The notes below the pieces were generated by a model that saw only the letters and a program-made list of their open reading frames with translations, was not told the origin of the DNA and ran no database searches. Made by a program: the position numbers and the translations under genes. Shown here piece by piece: positions 40,417 through 42,995 of a stretch of 42,995 bases of DNA (position 1 is the stretch's first letter; every line of letters begins with the position of its first letter). Origin of the DNA: an uncultured Saprospiraceae bacterium (lineage in GTDB: Bacteria > Bacteroidota > Bacteroidia > Chitinophagales > Saprospiraceae); contig CALDYY010000003.1 of NCBI GenBank assembly GCA_937944245.1, positions 1 to 42,995 of the forward strand, written 5' to 3'.

Positions 40417-42741
40417 TCAGGTTTTCATAATAGCTTCTTCCATATTATAAATAGTATGAATAATTTGCATTAAAGCAGCTACTGATTCAAATTCTGCTAT
40501 TTTAGCATTAGGGTACTCCCCCACTGCCAATAATTTTTTGGCTGATTCTTTATTTTTTCTGAAATAATTTTCCTCTTCTGTAAAGTAGGCTAATAATAAC
40601 TTTTTTTCTTTTTCAGTGATGGGGCGACAAATAATTCTTGCAAAAGCCTCTGTTATTTTTTCTTCTATTGCATTAGGCATTAGCATTAATCGCTCTGCCA
40701 ACACTCTTGCTGCTTCCAATACATGAGGGTCGTTAAGCATCACAAGTGCTTGCAAGGGCGTGCTCGTATTCGACCGTCTCACTTCGCATTGATCTCGATT
40801 GGAGGCATCAAACATCAACATCACAGGCGGTGGCACAGTGCGCTTGATGAACACATACATTCCTCTACGATAAAGGTCGTTACCTTTGTCTTGAACATAC
40901 TCTGATAGCACACCACGCCCAGAGGTAGCACTTTCCCAAATGCCATCGGGCTGGTACGTTTTTACGCTCGGACCACCAATTTCAGGATTTAATAAGCCAC
41001 TACTTGCCAACACATGGTCTCTAATGAGTTCTGCTGAGAGCCGCAATCTCGGTGAATGCGATAGATATTTATTCTCAGGGTCTTTTGCTAGTTGCGCCTT
41101 GTTTACTTTAGCCGACTGCTGATAAGTAGCCGACATCACTATTTGCTTTATCAATCGCTTAATGTCCCAGCCATATTGTTGGAAATCAAGGGCTAACCAA
41201 TCTAATAATTCTGGATGACTAGGCAATTCCCCTTGCATTCCAAAGTCGCCTGTTGTTTTAACTAAACCTTTACCGAAAAATTCTTGCCATAATCTATTTA
41301 CAAAAACCCTTGCCGTTAGAGGATTCTGCTCATCCAAAAGCCACTTGGCGAGTCCTAGACGATTGGATTCAAATTGAGTAGTGTCAAAAGCTAAAATTGA
41401 TTTAGGTAAACCCCAAATGACAGTATCCGTAGGCGCATCATAGTTACCTCTATGCAACACTCGCGTAGGACGTAAACCAATGCTATCCTGCATTACCATT
41501 ACTTCAACCGTGTCCTTTACGTGCCTTTTGTTGATAAACTGCAAAGTCTGGGTTATTTCTTCCTTACTGATTTTTATTTTGGGTGGGTCTGCCAAAGATG
41601 CCAAACTAATGTCTCCTACCAGTCCTTTTTCTGGAACTTGATTAAAAAAAGCAAAGGTACTGTAATAATCCTGTTGCGAAATAGGATCGTATTTATGGTC
41701 ATGGCATTTAGCGCACTCAAAAGTCAATGCCAAGAAGGCTTTACCAAAAGTATTGGTTCGGTCAGTTACATATTCGATGCGATACTCTTCATCAATTATA
41801 CCACCTTCTTGCGTAATTTTATGATTTCTGTTAAAGCCCGTTGCCAAAATAGATTCTTTCGTTTTGTTGGGCAGTAAATCACCAGCTAATTGCCAAGTCA
41901 GGAATTTATCGTAAGGATAATTCTGGTTGAAAGCATGAATGACCCAATCGCGCCAGGGCCACATAGTTCTCAAACCATCGTCTTGATAACCATGAGAATC
42001 TGCATATCGAGCCACATCAAGCCAATGAATTGCCATTTTTTCTCCAAAATGTGGACTAGCTAATAGCTCGTCCACTATTTTTTCGTAAGCCTTTTCGCTA
42101 TTGTCCGCCAGAAATGCAGTTTGCTGCTCCAAAGTTGGCGGTAGCCCTAACAAATCAAAAGAAAGTCGTTTGAGCAAATAACTTTTCTCTGCCTCTGGGT
42201 TAGGCTTTAACTTTTGCGTTTCCAATTTTGCTAAAATGAAATAATCTATCTCATTTTTTACCCATTTTTTCAATTTTACCTTCGGTAATTCAACTGTTTG
42301 CAAAGGAGTGAACGCCCAATGTGGCTTGTATTTTGCACCTTGCTCTATCCATTTGCCAATAAGTGCAATCTCATCTGGTGTTAAACGCAAATTAGCATCA
42401 GGTGGTGGCATTAGTATCGTTTCATCCTTACTATTGATACGTTGCCAAACTTCAGATTTCAAGAGTTGATAAGGCACAATAGCATGGCGATTAGGATGCT
42501 CTTTCAAGGTGGCATAAGCACCTTCGGGCGTATCCAAGCGCAAATTAGCTTCCCTTTGCGCAGCATCTGGACCATGACAAACAAAACATTTATCAGATAA
42601 AATAGGGCGAATATGAAAGTTGTAATCCACTGCTTGCGCAGACTGGCTTACTCGATAAGTAGGTAAGAAATCTTTCCATAAAAACATACTTATCGCCAAT
42701 AGCAATATTATTGCTACTATCCACCGTGTAGTTCTATTCAT
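40417..42741 (-). CDS. PSCyt1-DUF1549-DUF1553 family protein (planctomycete type)
   Basis: 774 residues. One N-terminal helix (about 6-22) anchors it. A PSCyt1 haem site follows, CFVCH at 52-56, in the setting GPDAAQREANLRLDTPEGAY. DUF1549 (about 145-355) has KKWVKNEIDYFILAKLE and WLDVARYADSHGYQDDG, and includes a second haem-like CAKCH in FECAKCHDHKYDPIS. DUF1553 (about 450-700) has NPLTARVFVNRLWQEFFGKG and FDASNRDQCEVRRSNTSTPL. Such proteins are thought to be periplasmic multihaem proteins; their reaction is not known. It is the first gene of a run on the minus strand, followed by the DUF1501 and DUF2231 genes. Confidence 0.92.
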   Translation of the reverse strand: MNRTTRWIVAIILLLAISMFLWKDFLPTYRVSQSAQAVDYNFHIRPILSDKCFVCHGPDAAQREANLRLDTPEGAYATLKEHPNRHAIVPYQLLKSEVWQRINSKDETILMPPPDANLRLTPDEIALIGKWIEQGAKYKPHWAFTPLQTVELPKVKLKKWVKNEIDYFILAKLETQKLKPNPEAEKSYLLKRLSFDLLGLPPTLEQQTAFLADNSEKAYEKIVDELLASPHFGEKMAIHWLDVARYADSHGYQDDGLRTMWPWRDWVIHAFNQNYPYDKFLTWQLAGDLLPNKTKESILATGFNRNHKITQEGGIIDEEYRIEYVTDRTNTFGKAFLALTFECAKCHDHKYDPISQQDYYSTFAFFNQVPEKGLVGDISLASLADPPKIKISKEEITQTLQFINKRHVKDTVEVMVMQDSIGLRPTRVLHRGNYDAPTDTVIWGLPKSILAFDTTQFESNRLGLAKWLLDEQNPLTARVFVNRLWQEFFGKGLVKTTGDFGMQGELPSHPELLDWLALDFQQYGWDIKRLIKQIVMSATYQQSAKVNKAQLAKDPENKYLSHSPRLRLSAELIRDHVLASSGLLNPEIGGPSVKTYQPDGIWESATSGRGVLSEYVQDKGNDLYRRGMYVFIKRTVPPPVMLMFDASNRDQCEVRRSNTSTPLQALVMLNDPHVLEAARVLAERLMLMPNAIEEKITEAFARIICRPITEKEKKLLLAYFTEEENYFRKNKESAKKLLAVGEYPNAKIAEFESVAALMQIIHTIYNMEEAIMKT

Positions 42742-42995
42742 TTTCCGTTTTATTTCGATGACCGAATTTACTATTGTTGGGCAACCAATGTTAATTGAGA
42801 TGAAATATACGGCGAGTAAATGAATTTTCCAATTTTCTTTAAGCTATTCAGTTAAAAAAGAATACAAATTAATATTAGTGAACAAACGTAACAAAATCTC
42901 TACATTCGTTTAAAAAGAAATTCCTTAAGTTTTTTGGAATGCTTGCTAAGAATATGGTACTTCGCTACGGAATAAAAACAAAATTAAATGAAGTA
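42742..42995. other. Right-edge non-coding stretch
   Basis: 254 bases upstream of the DUF1549 gene up to the window edge. No gene or RNA was seen. On the minus strand TACGTTTG (42890-42883) matches the -7 consensus, but no TTG is at the expected distance, so it is a weak promoter candidate for the planctomycete-type run. Confidence 0.35.

Noticed and set aside
1-42995. tRNA, rRNA, CRISPR arrays, transposase or phage genes
   Set aside because: All gaps above about 70 bases were read on both strands; no cloverleaf with GTTCGA-type loop, no regularly spaced repeats and no transposase-like protein was seen.

Overview
The window comes from a low-GC member of the Bacteroidota. Evidence is a SusC/SusD/lipoprotein outer-membrane operon, two proteins with type IX secretion (T9SS) C-terminal sorting domains, a ribosomal protein bS16 with a long acidic tail, a BatC-type TPR protein, scarce Shine-Dalgarno sites, and several TAnnTTTG -7 boxes, two of them with a TTG element 20 bases upstream. 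A C-terminal module in the secreted peptidase (positions 16212-18452, ending in a YYVAVRHRNHLGVMT-type stretch) is one I associate with Saprospiria, so that class is the best guess; this is inference from memory.

Layout. 1-4060 (minus): a partial DUF6029-type outer-membrane protein, dnaN, a small membrane protein and a secreted glycerophosphodiesterase. 4061-8359: a GT-C glycosyltransferase, a small 4-helix membrane protein, dihydrofolate reductase, and an RprX/RprY-like two-component pair. 8412-10918 (minus): cupin, lipocalin-like protein, BatC and a short BatD-like protein, an aerotolerance-operon remnant without batA/batB. 10994-16060: a saccharopine-dehydrogenase-like enzyme, an NmrA-type reductase, and a tight hisIE - DUF6909-type - RNase H group. 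16212-21605: an S8/S53-like secreted peptidase, a VOC protein, a SET-domain protein, rpsP and a T9SS-exported alpha/beta hydrolase. 21720-28513: lipoprotein-susD-susC and a divergent outer-membrane barrel gene. 28573-30942: a phosphopantetheinyl transferase, a miniature T9SS cargo and thioredoxin reductase. 31038-34721: a secreted protein, an RskA-like anti-sigma factor, a membrane-anchored barrel-like protein and an ECF sigma factor. 34812-42741 (minus): a long planctomycete-type gene run (DUF1549/DUF1553 multihaem-like protein, DUF1501 protein, DUF2231-cytochrome-LRR protein) followed by the two membrane subunits of a TRAP transporter.

How it fits together. Most of the window is envelope biology: import across the outer membrane (SusCD), export by T9SS, envelope signalling (RprXY-like pair, ECF sigma with two membrane-bound partner candidates), and a periplasmic redox/degradation run that may feed a TRAP permease. 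Housekeeping genes (dnaN, folA, rpsP, hisIE, trxB) are interspersed. Gene packing is tight, with several convergent pairs touching or overlapping, while other convergent junctions hold strong symmetrical hairpins. No tRNA, rRNA, CRISPR array, transposase or prophage gene was seen. The least explained items are the DUF6909-type protein with a cryptic nucleoside-phosphorylase-like C-terminus, the planctomycete-type/TRAP run, and the sigma/anti-sigma locus with its repeats and palindromes.
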